NCBI GenBank assembly: GCA_038087015.1
Contig: JASBNA010000042.1
Location: forward strand, 62,001-126,000
Reading direction: 5' to 3'
Origin: Cerrena zonata
Taxonomy: Eukaryota; Basidiomycota; Agaricomycetes; Polyporales; Cerrenaceae
DNA: 64,000 nucleotides
Positions 1-10,200 of this stretch are shown in pieces; the first letter of the stretch is position 1, and every line of letters starts with the position of its first letter. The translations under genes were made by a program, and so were the position numbers. The notes beneath the pieces are model-generated. The model worked only from the letters and a program-made list of their open reading frames with translations, ran no database searches and was not told the origin of the DNA.

Positions 1-92
1 ATAATATCGATTGTTTGCAAAATAGATTCAAATTTGAATCTCTTATTTATGATGCTTTAGAAGATTCGAAAGAAATTACCTCAAAATTATAA
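1..92 (+). CDS. Possible 3' end of an unidentified gene (partial)
   Basis: An open frame enters from the left edge in the phase starting at base 3 and runs 29 codons to a TAA at 90-92. The residues end in a plausible hydrophilic tail (...YDALEDSKEITSKL). It would converge on HIS4 with a gap of about 60 bp, which is normal spacing here. The fragment is too short to assign a family, and a random open stretch of this length in AT-rich DNA is possible. Confidence 0.35.
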   Translation, partial: NIDCLQNRFKFESLIYDALEDSKEITSKL

Positions 93-152
93 ACTCTGTT
101 GTATATTTACAATTAATAATAAATATTATATAAGGTGTCAAAAATAAATCAT

Positions 153-2735
153 CTACAATAATCCTAATTTCTCCATTCTAACTTGAACGGCATTTCTATG
201 AGCTTCTAATCCTTCAACGGCTGCTAATGTCATAACAGCTTTACCAATACTCTTCAAACCTTCTTCAGTAACATTTTGTGAAGTAATGAATTTTTGGAAT
301 GTACCAGTATTGACCCCAGAATATTGTCTTGCATAACCATAAGTTGGTAATGTATGATTTGTACCACTTGAATAATCACCACATGATTCTGGCGATAATC
401 CTCCGACGAAAACTGAACCGGCGTTTTGAATATAGTCTGGAACATAGGACTTAGCATCCTTGATTTGTAAAATTAAGTGTTCTGGGGCATAAGAATTCGA
501 TAATTTAAAAGCTTCATCATAACTATCAACTAATAACGAGTATGAATGTTGTAAACATTTAGCAACAATTTCTTTTCTTGGTAAAACTTCGGCTTGCTTA
601 CGAACGGCTAATTCGAATTCTTTTAATTTTGCATCTGTTAAATTAACACCAATTAAAATGACTTGAGAATCAATACCATGCTCTGCTTGTGATAACAAAT
701 CACTGGCAACGAAATCTGCATCTGCATCATTATCAGCGATAACTAAAACTTCGGATGGACCAGCTGGCATATCAATTGAGCATAACGCTTGAGTATCGTT
801 TTGAACATACATTTTAGCAGCAGTAACAAATTGGTTACCAGGACCTAAAATCTTATCACATTTAACAATTGATTCAGTACCGTAAGCCATTGCGGTGACA
901 GCTTGAGCACCACCTGCCATAACAATACTTGAAGCTCCTAATTTATGAGCTACATAAACAACTTCTGGAGTCAATTTACCAGTAGCTCTCGCAGGTGGTG
1001 ATGCAATTACAATATTTGAACATCCAGCAACTTTAGCTGGAACCCCCAACATCATTGCAGTTGATGGTAAAACTGCAGTACCACCTGGAACGTAAAGACC
1101 AACATTTTCGATTGGCTTAGCGAAACGGGAACAGTAAACACCAGGTGATGTTTCTATAGTAGTGATTTTTTCTTTTGGTAATTGAGCAGCGTGGAATTTT
1201 TCAATATTAGAAATGGAAATATCAATGGCTTCTTTCATATCATCACTTATTTCCATTAATTCTTTTGGAAATGGTGCTTTTAATACTGGATCATTTAATT
1301 TAACACCATCGAACTTTTCAGTAAGTTCAATTAAAGCTTTGTTACCTTCTTTTTGAACTTTTTCGATAATTGGTAAAACCAATTTCATTATATCTGAAGT
1401 TCTTTGAACTGGTCTAGTTAAAGCCTTTTCGACAAGTTTTGGATCAGTTTTTTCATTCAAAACAATGGTTTCCATTTTATATTCTGGATTTATTGGTTCA
1501 GGTTTTGGTGCTGGTGCCGCAGGTTCTTCCTTTTTCAAATAAGCTGGTTTAGCATCACCTTTACGTCTAGTGACCTTACCACTCTTGATATCCAAGTTTC
1601 TTTCAATATCGGCTAATCTTACTCCCTTTTTAATACACATAACCATTGCAAAATAGAATAAATCTGCAGCTTCCCAAGAAACTTCTTCTTTACTTTCAGC
1701 TTCGATTAATTCGTCTAATTCTTCTTTCAACTTTGCGGTCAATAAAGATTCGTCGTTAAATAATCTCTTTGTATATGAACCTTCAGGAGCGTTATTAAAT
1801 CTTTGAACTAAGGTATTATCTAATTTAGCCAAACCAGAACCATAACTTTCATCTTTGGTAACTAATTCACCATCGTGAAAGCAAGTGAAGTTATTATCCA
1901 AGTGACAGAATCCATAACCTTCTCTTGGTTCAACAATAAATTTGATCAAATCGGAGTCACAATCTTTTTCCAATTTGATCAATTTTTGGGTAGCACCACT
2001 AGTTTTACCTTTATACCATAATTCATCACGGCGTTTACGAGATTGATAAACACCTTCACCTTCAGCAATTGCAGCATGGATTGAATCGATAGAAGAATAT
2101 ACAACCCCTAAAGCAGTATAAGCAGGAGCAGGTGTAGTGATTAAAGTAGTGAAAAGACCATCTGGACGGTCGGTTGTCAAGGTAGAAGTGAAAAGTGAAG
2201 AAATTGAAATCTTTCCACTTTCAGAGGCCTTAGTAGATAAGTTTGATGATTCAATGATCGGGACTATACCTAATGCAGCAAGTTTATTGGCCAAGTCTTG
2301 AGTAATTGAAGATCCAATGTAATAAATTTCCCTATTACCACTAGAACTCAATTGTTTATAAGTATCTTGGGAGATTTCTGAATCTACTGCAAAAGCTGCT
2401 TTGGTGGCCAATAACTTATCAGTTGGTGATGTCGATGTTCTAACAATAAATCTATAACTTGGTAAGCCAGCAGATTCTATAAAATCTTCAACTTGGCTCT
2501 CTTTAATGAGGAGTTTTTTTATACCATGGTTCAATAACTCCACAGCTTGATCAACATTAATATCAGATTGGCTAGCATCAACGTCAACATCGATAGAGTG
2601 GGGAAATTGATTGATAAAGTGTTTCGAAATTTTGAATGAGTCAACTGGAAGTAAAATCTTACCAACAACACTAAACTTTTCAATCTCAGCTTTATCAGCA
2701 GGTGAAGAGATCACCGGCAATACAGGGAAAGTCAT
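153..2735 (-). CDS. HIS4: HIS4, trifunctional histidine biosynthesis enzyme
   Basis: 860 aa, slightly longer than the S. cerevisiae protein (799 aa). It catalyses steps 2, 3 and 9-10 of histidine synthesis. An N-terminal region without an obvious motif is followed by the phosphoribosyl-AMP cyclohydrolase (HisI) domain with EPREGYGFCHL near residue 270. Next is the phosphoribosyl-ATP pyrophosphohydrolase (HisE) domain at about 325-400 (KEELDELIEA, WEAADLFYF). A Pro/Ala/Lys-rich linker leads to histidinol dehydrogenase (HisD) from about 430 to the end, with GPGNQFVTAAK, DMPAGPSEVL and SYAPEHL. All three activities look intact. The ATG at 2735 is the first in frame and the frame is unbroken. A perfect Gcn4 site lies 144 bp upstream, which fits general amino-acid control. 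Confidence 0.97.
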   Translation of the reverse strand: MTFPVLPVISSPADKAEIEKFSVVGKILLPVDSFKISKHFINQFPHSIDVDVDASQSDINVDQAVELLNHGIKKLLIKESQVEDFIESAGLPSYRFIVRTSTSPTDKLLATKAAFAVDSEISQDTYKQLSSSGNREIYYIGSSITQDLANKLAALGIVPIIESSNLSTKASESGKISISSLFTSTLTTDRPDGLFTTLITTPAPAYTALGVVYSSIDSIHAAIAEGEGVYQSRKRRDELWYKGKTSGATQKLIKLEKDCDSDLIKFIVEPREGYGFCHLDNNFTCFHDGELVTKDESYGSGLAKLDNTLVQRFNNAPEGSYTKRLFNDESLLTAKLKEELDELIEAESKEEVSWEAADLFYFAMVMCIKKGVRLADIERNLDIKSGKVTRRKGDAKPAYLKKEEPAAPAPKPEPINPEYKMETIVLNEKTDPKLVEKALTRPVQRTSDIMKLVLPIIEKVQKEGNKALIELTEKFDGVKLNDPVLKAPFPKELMEISDDMKEAIDISISNIEKFHAAQLPKEKITTIETSPGVYCSRFAKPIENVGLYVPGGTAVLPSTAMMLGVPAKVAGCSNIVIASPPARATGKLTPEVVYVAHKLGASSIVMAGGAQAVTAMAYGTESIVKCDKILGPGNQFVTAAKMYVQNDTQALCSIDMPAGPSEVLVIADNDADADFVASDLLSQAEHGIDSQVILIGVNLTDAKLKEFELAVRKQAEVLPRKEIVAKCLQHSYSLLVDSYDEAFKLSNSYAPEHLILQIKDAKSYVPDYIQNAGSVFVGGLSPESCGDYSSGTNHTLPTYGYARQYSGVNTGTFQKFITSQNVTEEGLKSIGKAVMTLAAVEGLEAHRNAVQVRMEKLGLL

Positions 2736-3050
2736 TATGTTTTACTGACTGTTTCAGATCAGATCGAATTAAAAATGGTCGGAGTCAAGCCTTTAAAACT
2801 GGTTTTTTTTCGATTTTTCGCTTTTTTCATGAAGCATTTTATACAGTATTTGACTTATCAAAAAATTTTTTTCTAGTTTGACTCATTCTACAAAGACTCA
2901 GTTTCGCAAAGTCAGGTGATAAAGAATTACATTGATTCGATAATGATAAGTTGCAAATATGAGCCAACATATTACACAAGTTAGCAGTATGACTAATCGT
3001 TGATATCGTTTATTAGTAAGAAGCATATGTACAATCAGTAGAAAGTAGAA
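2736..3050 (-). promoter_or_regulatory. HIS4 upstream region with Gcn4 sites
   Basis: This is the gap between the HIS4 start and the PEX5 stop. It holds a perfect palindromic Gcn4 element, TGACTCA, at 2879-2885. Two partial copies are GACTCA at 2895-2900 and GAGTCA at 2782-2787. HIS4 is a classic Gcn4 target in yeasts, so the assignment is a strong inference. T-rich runs near 2803-2830 and 2862-2875 probably keep the promoter nucleosome-poor. No gene is visible. Confidence 0.75.
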
Positions 3051-4886
3051 CTAAAAATTAAATTCACCACGGAATTGGTTTAGATCCATTCCGGGTTTGA
3101 CAAATTCGATCAAGTCTCTTCTATCCAAAGCGATGAAAGCTCTTTTCAAGGTTTCCATCAAAGAAGAAGATTGGTTGTTATTGAGAGTAGGCTCTTCGTG
3201 ACCTTCAACTTGGTGCATTGCCAAACCACTTAATAAATGTTCAGCAGCTTCTTTGTAGCAGCCAATATTGATACAAGATACACCTAAATTGTATCTTGCT
3301 CTAACAAAAGTTGGTTTTAATTCCAAAGCTTTAAAATAAGCGTTAACTGCTTCTTCTGAACGGCTTGAGTTAGCAAGGGAAGCACCCAATCTGTTCCATA
3401 AAACAGGATCATCTGGTTTAATTGATAAAGCAGCTTTGAAACAATCGATTGTTTTATCAAAGTCTTCGTTAGCATAAAACAAAACCCCTAATCCCATTTG
3501 AACATCAGGATCCATATTTGCTTTATCAGGAGAAAGTTGAGCGGCTTTTATGAATAAATCAGTAACTCTTTTATTTAAGGTATAACGATCTTCATCATTA
3601 ATTGAAGATTCTTGTTGACGAGCTCTTTCAGAAATTTGAGGATATTTTGTTGAAATCCATCTTTCTAAAGTAGCAAAAGCAGCATTATCATAACCTTCAT
3701 TAATATAGGAAATGGCTAGAGTCATTAAAGCTTCTGAATTCTCTGGATGTAATTCTAGGCATTTTTCTAAAGCAGAAATACCCGCAATTTCTTTTTCATT
3801 TTGAGTTTGAACTTCACCTAATTTTAACCAAGCATCAATATGGTTTTGGTTACGTTGTATAGCAGCTTCAAAAGCTAAGGCAGCTTCTGATAATTTTGCA
3901 CCATTTTCCATCAATTGTAAACCTATTTCATAAGGATCATTTTCTTTTGGTAAATCTAAAAATTGATTATTTGATTTGTTTTCAAATTGATATTCACCAA
4001 AATGAGCTCTTGTTGATGCATATTTAGCGAAATCTCTTTCCCATTGTGATAAGTCTGCTGGTAACATTTCTCTTTGAGTTTCTTTAAAATCTTCATATTG
4101 TTGAGAGATGAAATCATTTTCAATTTCATCACTATTTAAACTATCCCAAACTTCCTGAAATGTAGCTTGATACTTATCATCGATAACAATTTCTGGTTCT
4201 TCTTCTTTTTCCTTGGCTTCGGGTTCTTCAACTTTATTAGTCAATTCTTCAATTTCTTTGAATTGATTATCCCAATCAACTTGCAGTTCTTGATTAGTTT
4301 GTACATCAGCTTGGGGTTGTTGGTGTTGTTGATTCATTTGGTTCATCATCCCTCCATTCATCATAGACATCCCCATCATAGGACGGTAACCACCGATACG
4401 CATACTTGGATTCTGATTATAACTTTGAGGATTATGCATAGCCTGATTTTGTTCCATTGATTGTGTACTGAACTCACTAGCCCATTGGGAGTTGATAGGC
4501 AGCGCGGTTTTTCCAACAATGTTAGGAGTACTGTGTTTGGTAACTGGCGACGGAGTATGAGTTTGGAACTCGTTTGTCCATGAGCTTTGCTGATTATTCA
4601 TCGGCATTTGATGGTTATTCTGTTGGATCATATTCAATTCGTGTCTCATCGGCTGGAATTGGAAACTTGACTGGTTGGCTCCACTGTTATTCATAAACTG
4701 TTCCAAATTCTGTCTATCTCTTTGATTCATCATATTTTCATTCTTGAATCCCTGATTTCCTGGTAAAAAACCTGGCTGATTGGCTGTTTGCCTCTGCAAT
4801 GATCTATCTTGTTGAGTATGTTTATTGAACTGGGAAACTGCATTCCCATTAACCGAGCACTCGGCTCCTCCACCGACAAATGACAT
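3051..4886 (-). CDS. PEX5: PEX5, peroxisomal PTS1 import receptor
   Basis: 611 aa. It is a cytosolic shuttling receptor that binds C-terminal SKL-type signals and docks at the peroxisome. The N-terminal half is Gln/Asn/Met-rich and disordered, with the WxxxF/Y-type docking motifs WTNEF, WASEF, WDNQF and WERDF at about residues 100, 136, 205 and 282. The C-terminal half (about 320-580) is a TPR array; NEGYDNAAFATLERW, ANEDFDKTIDCFKAAL and GRSEEAVNAYFKALEL-like repeats are visible. Cys10 in MSFVGGGAEC matches the conserved N-terminal cysteine that is mono-ubiquitinated for receptor recycling. Its likely cargo includes two proteins in this window that end in SKI and SKL, and its recycling partner PEX10 lies 7.6 kb away. 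Confidence 0.96.
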   Translation of the reverse strand: MSFVGGGAECSVNGNAVSQFNKHTQQDRSLQRQTANQPGFLPGNQGFKNENMMNQRDRQNLEQFMNNSGANQSSFQFQPMRHELNMIQQNNHQMPMNNQQSSWTNEFQTHTPSPVTKHSTPNIVGKTALPINSQWASEFSTQSMEQNQAMHNPQSYNQNPSMRIGGYRPMMGMSMMNGGMMNQMNQQHQQPQADVQTNQELQVDWDNQFKEIEELTNKVEEPEAKEKEEEPEIVIDDKYQATFQEVWDSLNSDEIENDFISQQYEDFKETQREMLPADLSQWERDFAKYASTRAHFGEYQFENKSNNQFLDLPKENDPYEIGLQLMENGAKLSEAALAFEAAIQRNQNHIDAWLKLGEVQTQNEKEIAGISALEKCLELHPENSEALMTLAISYINEGYDNAAFATLERWISTKYPQISERARQQESSINDEDRYTLNKRVTDLFIKAAQLSPDKANMDPDVQMGLGVLFYANEDFDKTIDCFKAALSIKPDDPVLWNRLGASLANSSRSEEAVNAYFKALELKPTFVRARYNLGVSCINIGCYKEAAEHLLSGLAMHQVEGHEEPTLNNNQSSSLMETLKRAFIALDRRDLIEFVKPGMDLNQFRGEFNF

Positions 4887-5338
4887 CTTGCAACTGGCTA
4901 GCTCTGTGTATTACTAGAAGACTCCTATGTTCTTTGATAATCTTCAAGAAGAGAAGTAGCCGCTGACTAACAAATTGATCAAAATTCAAATGATTCACTT
5001 TTTTTCCTCATTTTTCGGCTTTTTTTTTTTTTGTTTTGTTAGCGAAATCCCCAGTCATTTTTTGGCGGGGGGTTTTAATGAGAATCGGCATGTGCCGAGG
5101 GTAAGGCTGCAAATAAGATCATAAGATTATATATATATATACAAGTATATATATAAGCATATATCTATAGGCATATGGATAATTACAATAGGAGTAGAAC
5201 ACGCAAACATAGATTTAAACATATCTTTGATATAAAGGAGAAAATCACCAATCAAGTGAAGTTTCAGGGCTGGAGCCTTGACACTCCAATTGGTTGCAGA
5301 TTTCTTGTAATTCTTCAACGTCTTTATTGGAAGAAGTT
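4887..5338. other. Gap: PEX5 upstream region and Rieske gene 3' end
   Basis: 452 bp without a gene. A poly-T tract at about 5021-5031 and a CCGAGG core at 5095-5100 (reverse CCTCGG, 209 bp upstream of the PEX5 ATG) lie in the PEX5 promoter. An AT-dinucleotide-rich stretch at about 5128-5165 probably belongs to the 3' region of the oxygenase gene. The short open frames here are shadows. Confidence 0.5.
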
Positions 5339-6613
5339 TTACCTACGAAAGGCTGGATTGATTGGGCCACCTTTGGCGGTTTCCAAAGCATAGTGTTCCT
5401 TAACCATGTCACGAACCAAGCCTTGGTAGTATAAGACACCGGATTCTTTTGTTGGGTGCAAAAAACCAGACGTATATACACCTTGGTTTAAATTCTTTTG
5501 AGTTAATTGGCATAAGTTGAAATCTTCGATTTCAACCATTTGTAAAAAGTCTACAAATTCTTTCTTTGTATTTTCATCCAAGCCCTTTTTGGTGTAGATA
5601 TCGTATTGTAAGATGGTATGGGTAGCCGTAATGGGTAATACTCTAATTGAGTACCAAGCTGGAGAGTAACAGTTGATTCCGTTACTTGGCCAGGTATAAA
5701 CCCATAATCCATCGAATTCACCACCGACGTTCTCTTTCTTCTTTTGCTTTGGTTGTTCTTGTTTAACTGGTTTTTTGCCCAAAACCAAACCAGGAAGACG
5801 AATCTGGTTCTGGTTCTTTTTCTTGCTCGGCTTCTGGCTCATTTCTAATGATTTCAGCATAATGACGACAGTATCTAGTTTTACCAGCAACTTTATATGT
5901 CTCCATACGGAAAGCAGAGTTCAATCCAGGATGAGCAGTTGGACAATGATAGCATTCTTGATAACCATCCATCAAGGTTTTCCAATTGAATTGACCATCA
6001 AGCTCATAAGACATATGGTATTCATAATCTGAAAAATCAAATTCGTCGAATTCTTGAGTGATTCCTTCAAACCATTTATCAAATGGGATGAAATTTTCTG
6101 ATGTATCATTATTAAAGTTAACAAAGACTAATCCATGAGATGTGACATGAGTCTTAATAGGAATAAGGAATTTTCTTCCTTCTTGAAGCCTTCAACATTA
6201 TCGAAATGAGGAGCTTTTGTTAATTTACCATCACTGTTATAAGACCATCCATGGTATTTACATCCTAAAACAATCGACGATCCCTTTTCTTTTCTAACAA
6301 CAGGGTAAGCACGGTGACGACAAACATTATGAAATGCCTTTAATTCTCCATCAACCTTGGATTTGATGATGAAAAATGGTATACCAACAACATTAAAAGC
6401 ATAATAATCCCCAGCTTTGGTAAAACGTGAAGCATGAGTACAAAATAACCATGATTTATTGAATATAGCTCTTTTCTCTAATTCGAATATCTTCTCTGAA
6501 GTCCACCAACTAGCTGGAAGAGTATGTTCACCTGGAAGTAACTTCCCACCAGTGGTGTTGTCATCTGCTGGTGGTGCACTTGGAGTAGCTTTAACTGGAG
6601 CAGCAGTAGCCAT
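5339..6613 (-). CDS. Rieske [2Fe-2S] oxygenase, choline-monooxygenase type (two frameshifts)
   Basis: About 424 aa once two single-base breaks are read through. The family uses a Rieske cluster to feed electrons to a mononuclear iron that hydroxylates a quaternary amine or aromatic substrate. The plant/fungal subgroup oxidises choline towards betaine. The Rieske ligands are CRH near residue 97 and CKYHGW near 117. The iron-site signature ECYHCPTAHPG is near 222. The N-terminus MATAAPVKATPSAPP is low complexity and may be a targeting or linker segment. The frame breaks near 6160 (CC where CCC is needed on the coding strand) and at the A6 run 5771-5776 (one A too many). Homology resumes immediately after each break, so sequencing error is more likely than decay. 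The substrate is unknown; S. cerevisiae has no clear counterpart that I know of. Confidence 0.82.
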
Positions 6614-7250
6614 TGCAATTGTAGTTGAAGGCCATCTCCACCAAGTCCACTTTTTATTCTACCTACTTACATATATATATACTCCCCAGCTAGCATTATC
6701 TGCAAAATTCTTATCGCAAAATATTTTGTTTTGAGCACAACCCTCAAGATAATGATAAACCTACTCTATTTAGGAACTACTATCCCTTTGCAGCCCTTTT
6801 CGTTTAAGCCTTTATACTACTTGATTATCGATATAAATCTACTGATTGGTTAAAATTCTCCCTTATTGTTATACCGGACATCTGTTTGTTTACGTAACTG
6901 ACGTTAGTATTAACGGGGAGCATAAGTATCGGTCAACGGAATTTTGAGAAATTCTAAAGAATCCCGGAATATAGAGTTACTCAAGTAAGTAAAACTAGTG
7001 ATTTTGCAAAGCAACTTGTACTTTAGATAACATGAGGAGATGTGCTTAATAGGTAAAGTATGGATTTTTTAACCTTTTTCTAAAGTTGTATCTTCAATGA
7101 GCCTTGTTACAATAGTTTATATCTATATTAAATGTAATTATACAAAAAAAAAAATATTCATATATTGACGTTTTTCTCTCTTTTTTATTTTTTCTTTCAA
7201 TTTGTTTTTTGTTTCAGTTTATTCGAAACTAAGAAGTGAATAGGCTTGTA
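6614..7250. other. Gap: Rieske gene promoter and SWI1 3' region
   Basis: 637 bp with no supportable gene. It contains TTACGTAA at 6890-6897, a bZIP/Yap-type palindrome. On the minus strand a TACTAAC heptamer lies at 6903-6909, but no matching 5' splice site or exon could be tied to it. T-rich runs near 7170-7210 are next to the SWI1 stop. TATA-like repeats at about 6668-6680 sit 55-67 bp upstream of the oxygenase ATG. Confidence 0.4.
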
Positions 7251-10200
7251 TTAAAAAGATTTTAACAATCTGAGTAAACGTAAAAGTTCTTGACTGACAT
7301 CCACGTCGACGTTTGGGGCGATAAAACTATCCAAGGTCGATGTTTCGTCGGGCAATACCCTATAAGCATCGGTTAATTTGGAAAGCTCATCTTTCAAAGG
7401 AGACGATGGGGTATTTCTATAATACAATAAGGCATTACCAACTAAGGAATTAACAACAATTAGAGCTTTCAAAATTACTAAAGACAAGATTTTACTTTCG
7501 TTAGAATGAAGACCATATTTTGAAGCTTCAGTAACTAAAGAAAGTGAAATTCTGGCAAAGTTTGAAAGTAAAATATCTTTATTGGCAAGTAACCATTCAA
7601 CTAAAACATCATTCAATGGGGAATTTTCATCATAAGGAATTAAATCGATTAATAATTTAACACCAAATAATGCTTGGGATAAAGTTGGAGCTCTTATGAA
7701 AGTGAATTTGGCAAATTCAAAACTGTTAGAATCAAATGGTATCACACTCATTAATAATTTAAATGATCTAGTTAAAAGTTTAGCTTCTTTTGTAGAATTA
7801 TCATCACCGAAATAAGCATCCATTAATTTTTTGGTTTCTTGTTGATCTTGAGCGCTAATATTGATTGAAATGACTGATGGGAAACTGTTTGATGATGATG
7901 CTGCTAAACTACCACTAAGAACTGCTTGCATTAATGTTTTATTTCTAGGTTCACGTACCAATAATTTAGTAAATGCATCAATACCAAATGGTAAATAAGA
8001 AAACATATCTAAATTAGCATAAGGAATTTTAAATCCAGATTCTTCCTTTTCATTTTCATCTAACTTGGGTCCAAATGCACTAATTAAAATGAATGATAAG
8101 AATGCTTCTTCTAAAGTCCTCAATTCCATCAAAAATGCAATATTATCTAACATTAATAAACAATCTTTTAAGATACATAACCTTTTCCTATAGAATTTAA
8201 ATTTATCAGGATAACTGGCAATGTACTTAACACATGTAAATAATAAATCTTTGAATAATGAATCGTTGGCCATAACAGCTTTGCTATCCTCTGCAAATGA
8301 AAGATTTCTCAAAATCATGGTAATAGTTATTAATTGGTCAACTAACATTACTTGCTCATCAACAGCACTCTTGGTTTGAAGTTTGCTGAAATGATATTTA
8401 TTCTCTTCTTTGAATTTAAGTATTGTAGTATTATAATCTGTAATACCGAACTTTTCTAACTTTGGCTCTTCCTCGATATTCGACATTGGGGTATCATTTT
8501 CTTCTTCATAAGAGAAAACTTCATCCAAATCTAAGTCTGAGTCTTCATCCTCAATAACTTCAGCTGATAACGAATCCACAACATATGTAACATCTTCACC
8601 AAACATTTGCTGATTCCCAGTATATTTTTTAAATACATCATCAATAGGATTATTTTCACTTAATTTACTAGCGTCTTCATAAACAGAAGCATGTTTAGAC
8701 TTTTTGCCAATAATATGATCTAAGACTTTTAAACCAAGCAGAGCCAATGAATCTAGAAGTTCAAGACAGTCCGTAACTTTGAAAGAGAAACTGGAGTCAG
8801 AAGTAGTCACTAACAATGTATTTAATGCACTCATTATTTCGCCACTATTTGGAACAGTATAATTTTTCAACGCCATGGTTAAAGCATGCACATTGATCGA
8901 ACCCAATTCAGGAGCAAATAAATAAACTGGTTTGGTTAATTCAATTTCACTGGCTAAACTTGATAAGGCTTTGATATCAAACCCATCATGAGTCTCCACC
9001 AACTTACGGAGAGGTACATAGTTTTTTATAATATTGAATTCTAGTTCCTTATCTGGTTTATCGAGTTGAGGCGATTCGGAAGCTTGGTCATTTGGTGTTC
9101 TTTGTGGTTTAGGCTTCGTAGGTTTTTGCATGGTTTGCTGAGTTTGATTTTGAGGTGGTGGTTGGGAATGTTGTTGAGGAGTATGTTGTTGAACTACACT
9201 TCCGCTTCTTGAAATTGTTTGTTGAGCCATGTACGGCGACTGTGAGACAGCAGGTGAATTGTGAGCCGATGGATTACTAACATGAGAAAGCTTTCTTTGT
9301 TGGGGAGTAGGAGCTGAGCTTGGAATTGGGCTCTGGTGTATCATCCCAGCACCTGGTGTAGGGACATTGTTTATTCCGGGTGAGTTGATGTTGGCTGGAG
9401 GTGACATATTGCTTTGAGATATATGTCTTGATGGTGGATTTTGCATTTGCTGTTGTAGTTGATTAGGAGCATTTTGTTGCTGCTGTGGCTGTTGTTGTTG
9501 TTGTTGCTGTTGTTGCTGTTGCAATTGCAGCTGTTGAAGTTTTAGAAATATTTTCTTTTGATACATCATTCTTTTCGTTTGTAAGTCTCTTGCACCATTT
9601 GGAGTTTGACCATATTGCTCATAAGGAAGCACGTATTGCATATAGACATTTGCAGTTTCCTTTTCGATTTGAATTCTCGAGTTGAAATCTTGTTGTACAT
9701 TTATACCTTCGAAAAAACCTAATCTTTGACAAATGGCAGTCCAAGAATTACCTTGTTGAGGTTGTATGTTTTGAAGGGCTTTCATTAACTGTTGACCCCC
9801 ACCAAGTTTTTGAGATAACAAATGTAAAAGTAAAAGGTTAACTTTTTTACCATTAACAATCGGTTGTTGAGTTATTGGTGTATTACGACTATTCATAAAG
9901 TCATTGAGGGTAGCTATGAACAATTCGTATTGGAGCTGCTGTAATTGTTGTGGACTGAGCTTACTGACTAGTTGCTGTTGTGCTTGCTGGGCCTGGTGTT
10001 GAGCTGGACCTTGCATTGGTTTCGGGTTTTGTTGAGGATTTGATGGTTGCAGTTGGGGTCTCGATAAATTTTGTGGGATTTGAGGAGTTCCAGCCAGATG
10101 ACTATATTGAGGAGTGGTTGATGACACCATACCAGGAGAGTTCATATTATTTACCGGACTAGGAGCATACACCAGGTTTACTTGAGAATTGCCTTGACCT

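Noticed and set aside
6903..6909. Minus-strand TACTAAC upstream of the Rieske gene as a 5'-UTR intron branch site
   Set aside because: No GTATGT donor or coding exon could be linked to it.
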